Below are positions 44,744 to 57,500 of a DNA stretch of 64,000 nt, one piece after another. A model generated the notes under the pieces. The model did no database searches. It was given only the letters and a program-made list of their open reading frames with translations, and was not told where the DNA came from. The stretch lies in contig JAAROD010000044.1 of the NCBI GenBank assembly GCA_012274445.1, positions 930,001 through 994,000 of the forward strand, read 5' to 3'. Numbering within the stretch: the stretch's first letter is position 1; each line of letters opens with the position of its first letter. The translations under genes were made by a program, and so were the position numbers. Origin of the DNA: Sclerotiophoma versabilis (taxonomy: Eukaryota > Ascomycota > Dothideomycetes > Pleosporales > Didymellaceae).

Positions 44744-47700
44744 ATGCCCACGATTGGCGCACCACTCCGCAAGTGGACGGCATTCCTGCTCCTCTGCAGC
44801 ACGCCCACGATTGCACTCGACCAGGCGGCGAATAGCAACGTGACATCCAACACAGGCGCTACTGCAGCTTCAAGTGTCACACAGCATGGCGCTTCTACCG
44901 CTTCTTCACAGCCAACACCGTTCGCGCGCTCTTACGCCGATACCGACACGATATGCTTATACCGTACAATCAATTACATAACGCACACGCTACCCCAGCA
45001 ATGTCTAAAGACAAGATGGTCGGCCCCAGTCGCTACAGTCTCCACGAATGAAACAGGGCCCGCAGCAGACGCGACTTCGACCCCACAAACTTCGACCTCG
45101 ACTACAAAGGAAGGAGCAGAAAGCAGGACAGACGACAGCCTAGGGGGCCCCACATCTGTGCCTGCCTCTTCAACAGACGGCGCGAGCTCTGGCGAAGGCG
45201 CGACCGGCCACAGTACTGCAAACCCGGAACCAGATGCCGAGCTAGAGACAGACTCGCCTTTTGATAACGCCAACTTTCTCTCTTTTGACGAGTGGAAGAA
45301 GAGAAATCTTGCCCAAGCCGGTCAATCGCCTGAGAATGTCGGACACAGTCGCGCTGCTTCTACTGAGCAAGGGCCTAGACGGCACCCCGTCAATGTCAAT
45401 GCCTTGGATTCTCTAGGCGAGGAGGCAGAGATCGATATCGATTTCAGTGGATTCGGCGGCCCTTCCGAGGGTAGCTCCATTGGCAACGATATCGCTTCAA
45501 GAGTCTCAGGTACTGATCCTGCAAAGCCTACTGGAGAAGCAGATAGAGCTGGCTCAGGCTCTTGGGCGCTTAGCAAAGATGCCGGAAAGACGTGTAAAGA
45601 GCGCTTCAACTATGCTTCCTTCGACTGCGCAGCAACTGTTCTGAAGACGAATAAGAAGGCAAAGGGCTCTTCAGCTGTATTATCAGAACACAAGGATAGC
45701 TACATGCTAAATGAGTGCTCTGTCGATAACAAGTTTCTTATCGTCGAGCTTTGCGACGACATCTTGGTCGACACCGTCGTCCTGGCTAACTATGAGTTCT
45801 TCTCGTCCATGTTTCGCCACTTTCGCGTCAGTGTATCCGACCGTTACCCTGTTAAGATGGAGAGATGGCGCACATTGGCTACCTTCGAAGCTCGCAACTC
45901 CCGCGATATTCAGCCTTTCCTGATCACAGAGCCACAGATATGGGCTCGCTATCTACGTATCGAATTCTTGACTCACTATGGCAATGAGTTTTATTGTCCG
46001 TTGAGCTTGCTGCGAGTGCATGGTACTACCATGATGGAGCAATTCAGGCGGGAGGAAGAGGAGGCTCGTGGTGGCGAAGATGACGCTGAATCAATCGAAG
46101 AGGAAGAGGATGTGGTCAAGCCTGCGGACGGTAGCGGCCCAATACCAGCGGACCGAGTACCAGTCATTCCGGACAAAGAAGAAAACACGGTGCCTACAGA
46201 AACAGCACGTGTTGAGAACACATCGCAGCCTGACCTTCCCGATAGTATTCAGCCCGTTTCTAGTCAGACTGTTCCACAGCCCACGATGTCTGATGCACTC
46301 TCGGCTTCAGAGCAGACGCCAGCGTCGCCAACTAGCAATCGATCGACTAGTACACCACAGAGCAACAACACTGTTAACAGCCCAACAAACCAATCACCCT
46401 TGTCCACGATATCTGAGTCAGGCAATAAGAGAGACAGCAACACCAAAGCGCCAGAGCAGAGGACCAGTGGTACTGCCGTCGTATCACAGCATGCCCAAGC
46501 ATCACCGTCATCTCAAAGTCCCGCTCCGACTAATTCTGCCACTAACTCTGGTGTGTCTACAGTCCGCAAGGAATCCTCGACTCGCTCGCCTAGATCTGAC
46601 GCAGCACCCTCGCCCGTAAATAACCCACCTGCAAAGCCTCCGACCAACAACACAGCAGCAAATTCTTCTACTCCATCACAGCCACGTTCTTCGCCTACTC
46701 AGCCAAACGCCGCTGCACCATCTACCCAGGAATCCTTCTTCAAATCAATTCATAAACGTTTACAGTACCTCGAGGCTAACAGCACGCTTTCACTCCAATA
46801 TATTGAAGAACAGTCGCGTATCTTGAGAGATGCATTCATTAAGGTCGAAAAGAAGCAGTTGGCAAAGACAGAGAAGTTCCTTGAGTACATGAACACCACA
46901 GTCATTTCAGAGCTTAAGCACTATCGCAGTCTATACGAACAGCTTTGGCAAAGTACGGTCATCGAGATCGAAGACATCAAAGAGCGGCAGAAGTCAGAGA
47001 TGGGAGAGATCGGCGCTAGACTCAGCCTGATGGCTGACGAGCTTGTATGGCAAAAAAGAATGGCCGTTGTTCAGTCAACACTATTACTTCTCTGTTTGGG
47101 GTTAGTCCTCTTCGCCAGGTCGGGTACGATGGGGGCTGCTGCGGACATGCCCATAGTGCAGCAATTAGGAACGAAGTACTCCAGTTTTTTCGAGTCCCCG
47201 CCACCGCAACGGGGACCGGAAACAGGAGCAGACAGACGGAGGCGGACATTTAAGAACATGTGGCGAAGCGACACCTCAGCTGGGCTGAGTGATAGAAGCG
47301 GCCACGAGGGTCGAGGACGTAATGCCACCTCGGACATTGACAGCGACGACGCAAGAAGTCCTGTTCAGATTGAGTACAGTCCACCTACTCCCAATACACC
47401 AGGTGGCCGATCCGTAGTTATTTCCCAGGCTGGATCCTCACCACTAGTTGTCAACGGGGTTGCCGAAGGTGACTCAGATAATGGACCTGCAACACCGAGG
47501 AAGGTTCCCGACATCAGTCCGGAGGATCAAGCCAAGCGCATACAGGTACTAGCAACGCAATCCGGTCCTGCAACACCCAACGGTACGCGAGACAGCAGAC
47601 CGTCATGGGAAGAGGTCGACCGTGCGATTGGCCAACTCCAAGCTGAAGAGCAGGATCAAGTTGTACCGCAGAAGGAGGCTCGTGTTAAGGGAAAGGCGAG

Positions 47701-47794
47701 GTCGCCGTTGAGAAGGGCGCAGAGCAGCTACGATGGTGCTGCGGATGACAATTCCCCAATGGATAGCGGCAGCGAATTGTTCGCCAGCGGTTGA
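44744..47794 (+). CDS. SLP1: SUN-domain protein of the endoplasmic reticulum (Slp1 type)
   Basis: A single exon encodes 1016 residues. It begins with a signal peptide (KWTAFLLLCSTPTIALDQA). A Ser/Thr-rich luminal segment follows, then an acidic FLSFDEWKKRNLAQAG motif shared by this family. The SUN-like domain spans about residues 285-425: RFNYASFDCAATVLK, KDSYMLNECSVDNKFLIVEL, VLANYEFFSSMFRHFRVSVSDRYP and YCPLSLLRVHG. A long low-complexity region, a coiled coil (YLEANSTLSLQYIEEQSRIL) and one membrane helix near residue 775-800 (LLLLCLGLVLFA) come next, then a disordered cytosolic tail. Yeast Slp1 works with Emp65 to protect soluble ER proteins from degradation; that role is transferred. The SUN/membrane order differs from nuclear-envelope SUN proteins, which supports Slp1. 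Confidence 0.88.
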   Translation: MPTIGAPLRKWTAFLLLCSTPTIALDQAANSNVTSNTGATAASSVTQHGASTASSQPTPFARSYADTDTICLYRTINYITHTLPQQCLKTRWSAPVATVSTNETGPAADATSTPQTSTSTTKEGAESRTDDSLGGPTSVPASSTDGASSGEGATGHSTANPEPDAELETDSPFDNANFLSFDEWKKRNLAQAGQSPENVGHSRAASTEQGPRRHPVNVNALDSLGEEAEIDIDFSGFGGPSEGSSIGNDIASRVSGTDPAKPTGEADRAGSGSWALSKDAGKTCKERFNYASFDCAATVLKTNKKAKGSSAVLSEHKDSYMLNECSVDNKFLIVELCDDILVDTVVLANYEFFSSMFRHFRVSVSDRYPVKMERWRTLATFEARNSRDIQPFLITEPQIWARYLRIEFLTHYGNEFYCPLSLLRVHGTTMMEQFRREEEEARGGEDDAESIEEEEDVVKPADGSGPIPADRVPVIPDKEENTVPTETARVENTSQPDLPDSIQPVSSQTVPQPTMSDALSASEQTPASPTSNRSTSTPQSNNTVNSPTNQSPLSTISESGNKRDSNTKAPEQRTSGTAVVSQHAQASPSSQSPAPTNSATNSGVSTVRKESSTRSPRSDAAPSPVNNPPAKPPTNNTAANSSTPSQPRSSPTQPNAAAPSTQESFFKSIHKRLQYLEANSTLSLQYIEEQSRILRDAFIKVEKKQLAKTEKFLEYMNTTVISELKHYRSLYEQLWQSTVIEIEDIKERQKSEMGEIGARLSLMADELVWQKRMAVVQSTLLLLCLGLVLFARSGTMGAAADMPIVQQLGTKYSSFFESPPPQRGPETGADRRRRTFKNMWRSDTSAGLSDRSGHEGRGRNATSDIDSDDARSPVQIEYSPPTPNTPGGRSVVISQAGSSPLVVNGVAEGDSDNGPATPRKVPDISPEDQAKRIQVLATQSGPATPNGTRDSRPSWEEVDRAIGQLQAEEQDQVVPQKEARVKGKARSPLRRAQSSYDGAADDNSPMDSGSELFASG

Positions 47795-48428
47795 TGAGCA
47801 TTATCCGTGCGGCTCAGGTTTGAGCACTACATTGTAGCATTCACGTAGTCTATGATGCATTGATGGGTGTACTGGCGTTTGGAGGCGAATTATTATGTCG
47901 ACATGTACATACCCCTTCAGTCTCATTGTTTCGTTGAGGAGGACGTTGTGTCAGTATTAGAAATCAGCATCTCTTTTATTTCCATGTCTATCTCGGCATG
48001 ACTTGGGGGGTGTCATGTCCCTAGAAGCGTGCCTGGACTCAGACTACCTCATGGCTTGCAAGTGATCTAGAACAACAAACATGACCACCTAGCACTGTAA
48101 GTAAACCAGCATATTGGAACCATCGCATTGTGCTTCGGTCCCCAACTTCCCAATTCGTGGGCGTCGGCGCCGGACTTCTCGTCACGTACGACACGTCTCA
48201 GCTAGTCACCCTATAGCCAAGAAGTGTGGGGAGATCGTACGTTCGCTGCGACTTCTTGGACCTCGGCTCCCTCGTCCCCGCAAAGCACCAGCACCGCCCG
48301 AACAGTAACCGACAGGCGTGTCTGCCGAGTCGCCCCATCCCTTCAATTACCCCAGCCTCCTCGGACTTTTGGATTTCCCAGGTTCTTCTCACTACCATTC
48401 ATTGCAGCTGAAAAAGAATCAAGCCAAG
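47795..48428. other. Intergenic region SUN-domain gene to acyl-CoA dehydrogenase gene
   Basis: 634 bp holding the 3' flank and next promoter. Short GC-rich open frames before the ATG have no recognisable product. Confidence 0.5.
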
Positions 48429-50007
48429 ATGTCTGTCCCATACAACCTGCTCCAAAACGCCCCCAGTGGCCACATCCCGGCTTCACAGCGCGTTCCTACC
48501 ATTGCGCGACCCTTCCTCAGCGAGAGGGCTGCCAAGACACTCGATATTGTATGCCTAGTGCTGTCCGTCAGTTGCTGAATGTCTGCTTACATGCCTCCTA
48601 GGTTGAGAAGTTCGTCGAAGAAGAATGCATTCCCGCCGACCAAGTATACCTCCGCCAGCTTGGCGAGACGACCAAAGAGCGCTTTTCGGCGCACCCACAG
48701 ATCATCGAGGACATGAAGAAGAGGGCACAAGAGCTTGGGTTGTGGAATATGTTTCTTCCCAAGGCACACTTCAAGGAAGGCGCTGGGTTCAGCAACCTAG
48801 AGTACGGTCTCATGGCCGAGTACCTGGGCAAGAGCAGAATAGCTTCCGAGGTAATGCCATTCATAACTGCGGAGTCGGGAATGACGCTGACCGTAGTCAG
48901 GCTACTAATTGCGCTGCTCCGGACACTGGCAACATGGAGGTGATTGCCAAGTACGGCACTGAGGCACAGAAGAGGAAGTGGCTCGACCCTCTGCTGGAGG
49001 GCAAGATTCGATCTGCCTTTTTGATGACAGAGCCCCAAGTTGCCTCGAGTGATGCTACCAACATCGAGATGACCATCAAGCGTGACGGTGACCACTACGT
49101 CTTGAACGGCCAGGTACGCTACCACAAGGATATCTCTACACCCAGACTTTGCTGACAGTCACTACAGAAATGGTGGTCTTCAGGAATTGGTGACCTCCGC
49201 TGCAAGGTCTTTATCGTTTTGGGCAAGACTGACCCTGACAACGCCGACAAGTACAAACAACAATCCGTGATCCTTGTTTCAAGCGACACACCCGGCGTCA
49301 CCATCCACCGCATGCTCTCAGTCATGGGCTTCGACGACGCGCCTCACGGCCACGGCCACGTCACATTCACCAACGTCCGCGTTCCCGCCTCCAACATGGT
49401 TCTGGGCGAGGGCAGAGGATTCGAGATCATCCAAGGTCGTCTCGGGCCCGGCCGCATCCACCACGCTATGCGCAGCATCGGCTCTGCGGAGAAGGCTCTG
49501 GAGTGGATGCTCGCTCGTCTCAACGACGAGCGCAAGAAGCCTTTCGGCGAGATGCTCCACAAGCACGGCATCATGCTCGAACGCGTCGCACGCTCACGCA
49601 TTGAAATCGATGCTGCGCGTCTCTCCGTCCTGAACGCGGCCATTAAGATCGACGAGTCCAACGCCAAGGGCGCACTCAAGGAGATTGCCGAAGTCAAGGT
49701 CCTTGTCCCCGCGGTCAACCTCAAGGTCATCGACTGGGCTATCCAGGCCTACGGAGGTGCTGGTGTGTGCCAAGACACTCCACTTGCGAACATGTACTCG
49801 ATTGGTAGGACGATGAGGATCGTTGATGGGCCTGATGAGGTGCACTTGTTGCAGCTAGGTAGGAATGAGAACAAGAGGGGACCTGCGCACAAGCAAAGGA
49901 TCGAGGCACAGCAAAAGAAGGGTGATGAGCTGTGCAGGAAGTATGGCATTGAGCCCAGGGACCCGCTGTATCTGAACAGGACGAGTGCAGAGGCTAGCAA
50001 GCTGTAG
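48429..50007 (+). CDS. Peroxisomal acyl-CoA dehydrogenase with PTS1
   Basis: Four exons (48429-48548, 48602-48850, 48901-49113, 49168-50007), all phase 0, encode 473 residues; introns are 53, 50 and 54 nt. The protein has the acyl-CoA dehydrogenase fold: FLMTEPQVASSDATNIE and KWWSSGIGD in the middle, VPASNMVLGEGRGFEIIQGRLGPGRIHH, and the C-terminal FAD part with AIQAYGGAGVCQDTPLANMY and RIVDGPDEVHLLQLGR. It resembles the ACAD10/11-type dehydrogenases. The C-terminus is SKL, a classical peroxisomal targeting signal type 1 (residues 471-473). It likely oxidises acyl-CoA in the peroxisome, passing electrons to a flavoprotein acceptor or oxygen; which is not known here. No mitochondrial presequence is seen. 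Substrate chain length cannot be read from the sequence. Confidence 0.93.
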
Positions 50008-51045
50008 AGCGTTGTAAAGTTGATCAAAGATAACCGAAGATAGTTGGATACGAAAGTTTTTCTCACTTGGCTTTGAGCGATCCACGTCTATTGGTCTTGC
50101 TGGCATTTGCTCTACTCTGATGCCACCTTCCCTGTACTGCCAGAAGTCGTATGTTGTTGTGTCAACTTCCAGTACTTTCTCATCTTCGTTCGCCTGAACA
50201 TGTCACCTTCACATGTGCATCATTTTTCGTATCTCGTTTTTTGCTCCTCTTTGCTCTGAGCTCATTCCCGATTGTAAACTTGTACAATTCTTACAACGCA
50301 GGAATGCACTTACTACAATCTCGTCGCACGAAATAGGAGCACCAAGCGTGGCACGACACTGGCGGCTTTCTGATATGCACCTAAAGCTAGGCAAACAAGA
50401 GTTGGAAAGGGACGGTCGAGCGCCGCCAAGTCAACGAGCTTCACCTGTACTCTTGATCACTTTCCACCTCCAACATGCGGGCTACATTCTCCAGTCTGTT
50501 GTCTGCGGTTGTCCCTTTGATGTTGGAACCATGGTCTTCAAGGGTGTGAGAGTGATCTGGGAGTGCGAATTGGAAATACCCAATGATCTGCAAGGTCAGT
50601 GGGACGAGTTAGCAGCCTCTTTTGGATCTGAATCGACCTGAATGTCCAACTTCTAGCGTTACCATTCTCTTGACCCTCGTTGCGGCTCGAGAGGCTATTC
50701 GCTGGTCAACTATCGTGCAGGAACAGAGGCAGAGCATATACGCATGTTTTTTTTTTACATCTCAACTCCCACCTGGCTCGATCTCGGAATCCGACACATA
50801 CCATCAAGACTTTCCTAACGTTGACACGAGCATGAGTTGACATTTCACTTGACAGAACATCGCTGCTGACTTTCGCCAGAGTTCAGGACTTTCGGAATTA
50901 ACACGATTACAGGAATTTTCGTTTATGTCCCCAAATTGAATTCTACGTGCCCTCTCCAGACTTCCTCTCTGACCGTATCAAGTTCGTTGCAAATGTCAGA
51001 GAAGAGAAGGATGAATTAGTCCAGGCTTATTGACAGTTAATCAAG
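50008..51045. other. Intergenic region between convergent ACAD and ABCG genes
   Basis: 1.04 kb of 3' flanks. A 142-codon open frame at 50213-50641 is described separately. A T9 run lies near 50748. Confidence 0.5.
50213..50641 (+). CDS. Doubtful open reading frame
   Basis: 142 codons from ATG to TGA. The start has a hydrophobic segment (IIFRISFFAPLCSELIP) and the end is acidic. I recognise no domain. It lies in the convergent gap between two well-supported genes and overlaps the likely 3' end of the dehydrogenase transcript, so it is probably not a gene. Confidence 0.12.
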   Translation: MCIIFRISFFAPLCSELIPDCKLVQFLQRRNALTTISSHEIGAPSVARHWRLSDMHLKLGKQELERDGRAPPSQRASPVLLITFHLQHAGYILQSVVCGCPFDVGTMVFKGVRVIWECELEIPNDLQGQWDELAASFGSEST

Positions 51046-53195
51046 CTAATGCTTCCTTACCCACATCACAAACCACCCCAACACTCTATACACAAACACG
51101 ATAACGATCATGTACCCAACGTACCTTCCCATGTCTGCTGTGCCATATCCATAGCTCTGCAGCACAGCCTTGCCCTCCACCAAGCACTGATCCTGCAATG
51201 CACTCGGGTACATACAGAAACACCCTCCATCATCCGTACGCTCGCAACTGTAATTCCTCTTTCCAAATTCATTGACCATCATACCTCTGAAGACGTAGGC
51301 CTGGTAGTCGATGTAGTGAAAGACATATCTCCAAAACACATTGAGAGCCTCCGGCTGCACCATAAAGCCCCCAACGCACATCCACAATCCATTCGCAAAC
51401 GCCGTTGCAGCGAGCGCGACAACGAAAATCGGGATCAAGCTGCTGAGGAGAACGACAAGAGACTCAGCGGCCAGCAGATCGAGAAACAACCACATAACCC
51501 ACGTCCAAAAGGCTTCCGCCGTAGGCGCAAAGTTACCCAGCCAGTACGCTATAACACTGAACAGAATGGCGATCAGGAAGAGGTACGGGATGCCGACAAC
51601 GAAGTTTGCGATCATAAACGCCGTCGGGCCGTAGAGCCCATTCTCACGCTCTTTCCTGAACAGTGCAAGATCTTCGAGGTACGACGGAATGTAAGCGACG
51701 GCCATGAAGCTCATGAATGCGCCGCCAAAGAAGATGGCGTTGGTGAAAGCTTGGATGTTGGCTTGTGTAGGGAATAATCGTAGCCATACAGTGCCCATCA
51801 TAATGGCCAGACCGAGGTACATGGCGATGCGGATGCCGTAGGCGACGATATCGCGGTAAGACTTGATGAAGGAGCGGTGGATTAGGGTTAAGGGGACGTG
51901 ACGGGGGTTCGCTAATTGCGTCTCCGAGAACGTGGAAGAGACATCTTGAGCGATGCATCCAGCTTGAATTTGGTGGATAATGAGTGCGCTATTTGAAGAG
52001 TGCGACCATGATTTGTGGACGTGTTCGAGTTGCTGGGAAGACTTGGTGTGGTCGCGTGTGAAGTCAGTATTGACAAGCTGGATTACATATTCGGCTGGGT
52101 TCATGTAAAGTGGCATCTGTAGCACGTAAGCGTTGTTTTTTATGAAGCAGTATAGGGGAAATTCACGCTATATCCCAGCCCAGAGAAGTAGTCTTTGATC
52201 CCTGGTACTGGACCATTGTAAGCGACTTTGCCCTTTGACAACAGCAAGAGTTTGTCAAAGAGCTCGAAGGTAGTGGTGGACGGCTGGTGGATTGAAGCAA
52301 CGACTAGGACCTGTGCGTTGTCAGCTAGCTTCAGCAAATGCGGCATCATGATCAATCTACCTTGTGCTTCTTAGCAAGCTCCTTTACAAAGCTGATGACC
52401 TCCCAGCTCGCTGCCGAATCAAGACCACTGGTCGGCTCATCCAAAAAGAGTATCTTAGGACTTGTCATGAGCTGTGCAGCAACACTGACTCGCCTCTTCT
52501 GGCCACCAGAGATGCCCTTGCGAATTGGAGTGCCAATGATCGTGTCTGCTTGGTTGTGTAAACCGAAGGATGAGAGAAGGCCCTCAATACGAGCTTTGCG
52601 TTCTGATTTGCTGACTGAGCTGTGGAAAATCAGATACTTTCAGAAATGAGGGTTGATTACTGAATAGCATGCCTAGGTAATGCGAGCTGTGCTGCGAAGT
52701 ACAGCGTCTCACGCACTGTAAGCGAGCCGACGAGTGCATCTTCTTGCTCGACATAGGAGCTGAGCTTTCGGAACGAGGCAAGCGATGTCTGTGCACCATT
52801 TATAGCTAACACTTGCTGGATGGTCGTGTTTGCCGTTGCTGCTCGATGTGCGAGTACGTTGAGTAGAGTTGTCTTTCCAGACCCACTAGTGGAGTCAGTA
52901 ATTGGGAAGAATCGATGCGGCGCAAGTTGATGCATACCTCGGTCCCATCAAAGCCAGCATCTCGCCTGGTAACATGTCAGTGGTATCTCTTGGGCCATGG
53001 CAGGCTTTACATACCGGCTTTGACAATGCCATTGACGCCTGACAGAATATCGAGCGACTGCTTTGTCTTCCGGTCCTTGACAGTGACGGTCACATTCTCC
53101 CAACTGAAGCTGTGAACTGTTGTGTTTGTAAGATGCGCATAATCTGTAGCAGCTCCCTTCTCCACGTCTTCAACAGAGGGGTTGAATGTCGACAT
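51046..53195 (-). CDS. ABCG (White-type) half-size ABC transporter
   Basis: Six exons (53195-53015, 52965-52938, 52885-52661, 52619-52361, 52310-52167, 52116-51046) encode 635 residues; the five introns are 41-52 nt. Exon 2 is only 28 nt (GEMLALMGP). The nucleotide-binding domain comes first: Walker A GPSGSGKT at 68-75, the glutamine loop in YVEQEDALVGSL, signature ISGGQ at 181-185, Walker B ILFLDEPTSGLD with D205/E206, and the H-loop in VVASIHQPSTT. The C-terminal half has six membrane helices, from RDIVAYGIRIAMYLGLAIMM onward, with an external cysteine-rich loop (NYSCERTDDGGCFCMYP) before the last helix. This order (domain before helices) and half size are those of the White/ABCG group, which works as a dimer. 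The substrate is not known; fungal relatives export lipids, sterols or toxic compounds. Start: first ATG, with no upstream frame. Confidence 0.92.
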
Positions 53196-54565
53196 GGCTG
53201 TTGACAATCTGCAGTGTACAAATGCAACCACTGACGTGAGTGTAGACAGTCGAACTGAAAGCCGAGGACGCGAACAAAAAACAAAGCAGCAAAGGCAAAA
53301 ATGCGCAGCTTATCAAAGGGATTTCCTAAATCAGGTGCGACCACATCTCGCGCTTCTCATTCATCGTCCGTTATTTGATGTGCATGCTGCGCCGCTGGGC
53401 AGGCTCGATCTGTCATCGGCGACATGTCAGTGTAAGCGGGCCGCTTGGGGCCAGTTGGAGGCTGAATTTGACCCCTCGTCGTCTGGGCCTTCCCCATAGA
53501 TAGTAGTCAAGCATCAGCATTATGGACACGGGACTGCAAGGCCGTTGGGGGCTTATGAGTGGTCTTACTCAAGACTGCAGGTGATGCTTAGCTTAGACGC
53601 GGTGGCCTCGCAGTCGCCTGAAGTTGCTCTCACTTGCATAAGAGTCGAGCAGCCAAGTCGAGCAGGACCCTGTGGACAGCCAGTACCAAGGCGTATTTCT
53701 TAAAGCCTGGTGGAAGCGGTGTGGTGGGCTAACTTAATGTAGATGCAACCATGGGCTGATTGATCCCTGCAGGACCGGGGACTCTGGGGCGGCACGGAGG
53801 CTGGTTTGTGTAACATCGGCGACTTCACAAGGCTGCACACCTTTTCTTCAACTCAGGTCTACAGATCAACTGTGCCCATCAGAATACCAGCATGCACTCC
53901 AGGTAGAATTTTGGCAATCAAGAATTTCCGAAGCATGGTGCAGGACTGTGGTGGCTGCTCGAATCAAATAAATGTGCTTCGTGCCATGGATTTCGCACAT
54001 CAATAGAGGATTTGCTTCCCAGAAGAAACCATCAATATCACGAACATGAAACTCCTGTCCAGGAATGACTCTGCTTGCATGTCAGTAATCGGGAACCATC
54101 ACCTCAGTTGCTTTCGGGAGTGCGTAACGACGGTCCTATCCGCGACGCCACGTTGTGTAACCTCGCCGACTCGGCGTAAGGCTGCATAAACAAATGGCCC
54201 CAAACCCCCCAGAATTCCCCATATAGCAAACAGAGCGCCGTGTCCAGGAGACAGTTCCTCAAGATATCATTCGCTATCCGCTTTGGAGGCCACAAAGGCT
54301 GCGACTTACCGGCGCTCGAGCTTGGGTGGTTGCATAAGTGTTGCAGAGGCTCTTGCATTCGACCTTACTTTTTCGGCCTACGTACAGAAATGGTCGTGCA
54401 ATCCCCTCTACGGCTTTGCTCGGTGCAACGCGCGTGCAGTGATAGCAACAGTGCTCCGAGACGGTCGAAAAAGCATGCATATATTGACAATAGCGGTGGT
54501 ATACTACGTGCGCACAAGAAGAGCTATTCCATATCAAAAGCATCCCTGGAATTCGCAACAGCAAT
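53196..54565. other. Intergenic region between ABCG promoter and SEC8 3' end
   Basis: 1.37 kb; both neighbours are on the minus strand, so this holds the ABCG promoter and the SEC8 3' flank. Short open frames (up to 123 codons) overlap the SEC8 end and are not called. Confidence 0.5.
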
Positions 54566-57500
54566 CTAGTACATGAATTCACTAATCTCCAACAATTGCG
54601 CGTCCCTTTCCCTCTGCGCCTGCACGACTGCCTCCCTCCGTTCATCCCCCAACCTCTCCTTATAAGTCAATTCGAGCAGCCTCTTGACCTTCTCCTGCGT
54701 GAACATCTCCTTCGCCAACCCTTGCAGGCCGAAGCCTCTACCATGCTCTTTCGCCCTTGCAACGATGGCTTCCGGACCCGCCGTGAAGAGGTCAAAGAAC
54801 AATGCGACGTTGGGTAAGGCAGCGCCGTCCTCAATGTTCTTAAGATTTTGCTGCAGCACGAGCATGTTCAATTGCATCAAAGCGCAGCCGTTGGCGTTCA
54901 TGTCATCGAGCTTAGAGGTGCAGAGTGAGAGGAGATAGATGTCCATCAAAGCAGCGAGGCCGGAGGTGATCAGTGCGTATGAGGAGGCGGGAATGTAGGT
55001 GCTGACTTCGGTATCGAAGGTGATGAGGTGCGTGTTGAGGGTGAGAATGCCGGGATCGGGGTCGCCGAGAAGTGCGTCGACAACTATCTCGGATCTGACG
55101 CATGTGTTGAGGGAGAAAAGGATGGTGGTCCGGATTGAGAGATGTAAGGTGCGCAGGACGCAGGTGCTGAGGGCCTGGTAGGTGGATACTACGCTGTCGA
55201 ACTCGCTGCGCAGGGTCAGTAGATGTAAATATCTTTGCTAAGATAGAGATAACGTACGCTGCGGTTTCCTGATTCAGTGGGAGATACACAGGTGCACCCT
55301 CAGACCTAGGCTCTGAAGAGGAGAGAAGTGTCCATCGCCTGTTGTGGCGTTGACTGCCAGGCTCGATGCGTGTTGAATCTGTCGCTCGATCGCTGATATG
55401 CCGTAATCGTGCAATCTTCGCTGACAGCCACTTCATACTAGTGCAGAGCAGACAGAGGCTTGTCAGAGTCTTTTTATCCTGTATGATATCGCCCTGGTCG
55501 AGCGGCTCTTTCTCGATTGTCGGCAGAAGCAGGCTTGCCTCTTGCTCTATAAGTGTATTGAAGTTTATGGCATCCTTCGAGTCTGTTTGGAAGATCTGGT
55601 TAACAAGATCTTCCATCTCTGCAGACTCCGCCCATGCAGCAGGTGCTCTCAGCTTACGGCCAGCCGATGTGGGACTGCCGCGACTGACAAGAGTCTGGTA
55701 CCAGCTCGTACACTTTCGTGCGTAGGTCTCCATTTGGCGAACAATGAGCTGCGAGAAGGCCTGGTCGTGCGGCAGATTATCTAGCATCTTGCAAAAGGCG
55801 GAGATGAGAGTGAGAAAGTTCGCAGTCCCCTGCACAGTTAGCTTAACAACGAGGACAAACATGTTGGATGACGTACCTTGAAGATGGGCTTCTTGGAGTG
55901 TTTTGTCCAGTGTGGATCCTCTTGATAGGAGTCGACTTCGATGTAGGCTTGCGCACATAGTTCGACCAAAGTTTCATCAAGCTGAGGATGAAAGACGTTT
56001 ACCAGGAAGTCATCCAGAAAAGACGTCAGCGTGCTCATGACAATGTCTGAGCCTGTAGGTACAACCTCCTTCAGCCTGTTCAAAAAGTCGAGCGAGGGAG
56101 GAAGCAAGATGCCCATGTTGAAAACACTCGGCTCAACCAGCAGCTTGTGCCCAGTTGCGTTGCCCTCGATATTGTTATTCGTGTTTGTGTTTGTATTTTC
56201 GGCTCTTTTCGAGTCAGACACAAGTCCGGGGACCGAGGTTTTTAGAATGAACTCCAGGTCCTCTCGTTCTTGTGCTACATCAGTGGACTTGGTGTCCATG
56301 TCTGAGAGCTTGAACATTCGCTTGTTTCTATCGCGAGGTGCCCGCGAGAAGGCGCTGCCTATCGAAGCCTGCTTTTGGCCAGTTCTGTACGACGTCTCGC
56401 CATCTGTGGCGAGGTAGTCATGAAGTAAGGAACGCATCTATACCACTGTCAGTATGGGTTCAGGTGAATGTATGGACAATCTTACCTCGCTCTGATAAAG
56501 CTTCCACAACTCCTTGAATCCTCGAGTCAAAGTCGCACTGGTGGTGGTATCGCGAATGCCTTCTCTGCGGATGATACCAGCAACAACATCGTGGACAACT
56601 CTGTGACTCTCGGCAATCGCCTCAAAACGTGCATACAAGGTCCAGAGCAAATCGTTGAGGAGTGTTGTCCGTATGTCGTCACTCTCGATATCGGTCTTTG
56701 ATTTGCTGCCTTTCCTGGAAGCATAAGCTCGTAGTGTGCTAGGATGTCGTAGCGCGACCTCGTTATGTGACTTCTCGACAACTTTGAACAGCTCAACTGG
56801 CAGTCTTTGCTCGATGGTATCAATTGCGAGCTCCAAACGGTTCATCTTGTTTAGCGATTCCACCACCAATCTGATGTACTGGAAGGTGTCTGTTTCTGGG
56901 TTGTGTGTTGCGTCGTCCGTCATCTGTAGTGGTTAGAAGCATTCGGTGGGAGAAGCGAGTGACGTACCGGCTCTGCAGTGTCCAGACCCTCCAAAAAGTA
57001 GTACAACAAACGACCTCGCACATCTGTTTGAGCCCTTTCAGAAACGTCACCCTTGAACTGGTTCTGCGCATACTCTTTCCATCTGTCCTCGCAGTATGGA
57101 GACTTGAGGTAGAGATGGCCGTGAAGCTCTTCGATCAAGATGTCAGTCAGGGACACTTCCTGGTTGCTCAGATATGTGCGCAAATCACTGAGGGCACCTA
57201 TGTTCTCCATTTCCGACTTGCGGATCATGCGCAGGGCATCCTGCAGGATGTCTACTGCAGTCAAGAAACGTTTCTCCGAGATTCGAGCCTCGAGCTTCTC
57301 CGGAACAAGCTGAAGCTGTTCGATAGTATTCAGCATCTGAATCATTTCGTCATAGTTCTGAGAGGCTGTAGCAAACTCGCGGAGTTCGGGCTTGGCAGTC
57401 GAGAGCTGTGATTTGGCAGAAGTCAGAGAGGCCTTCAGATGCCTCACACGATGCTGTGAGCTCTGCAAGCTAGTCTGGATCTGATGGAAGGTACCGATGG

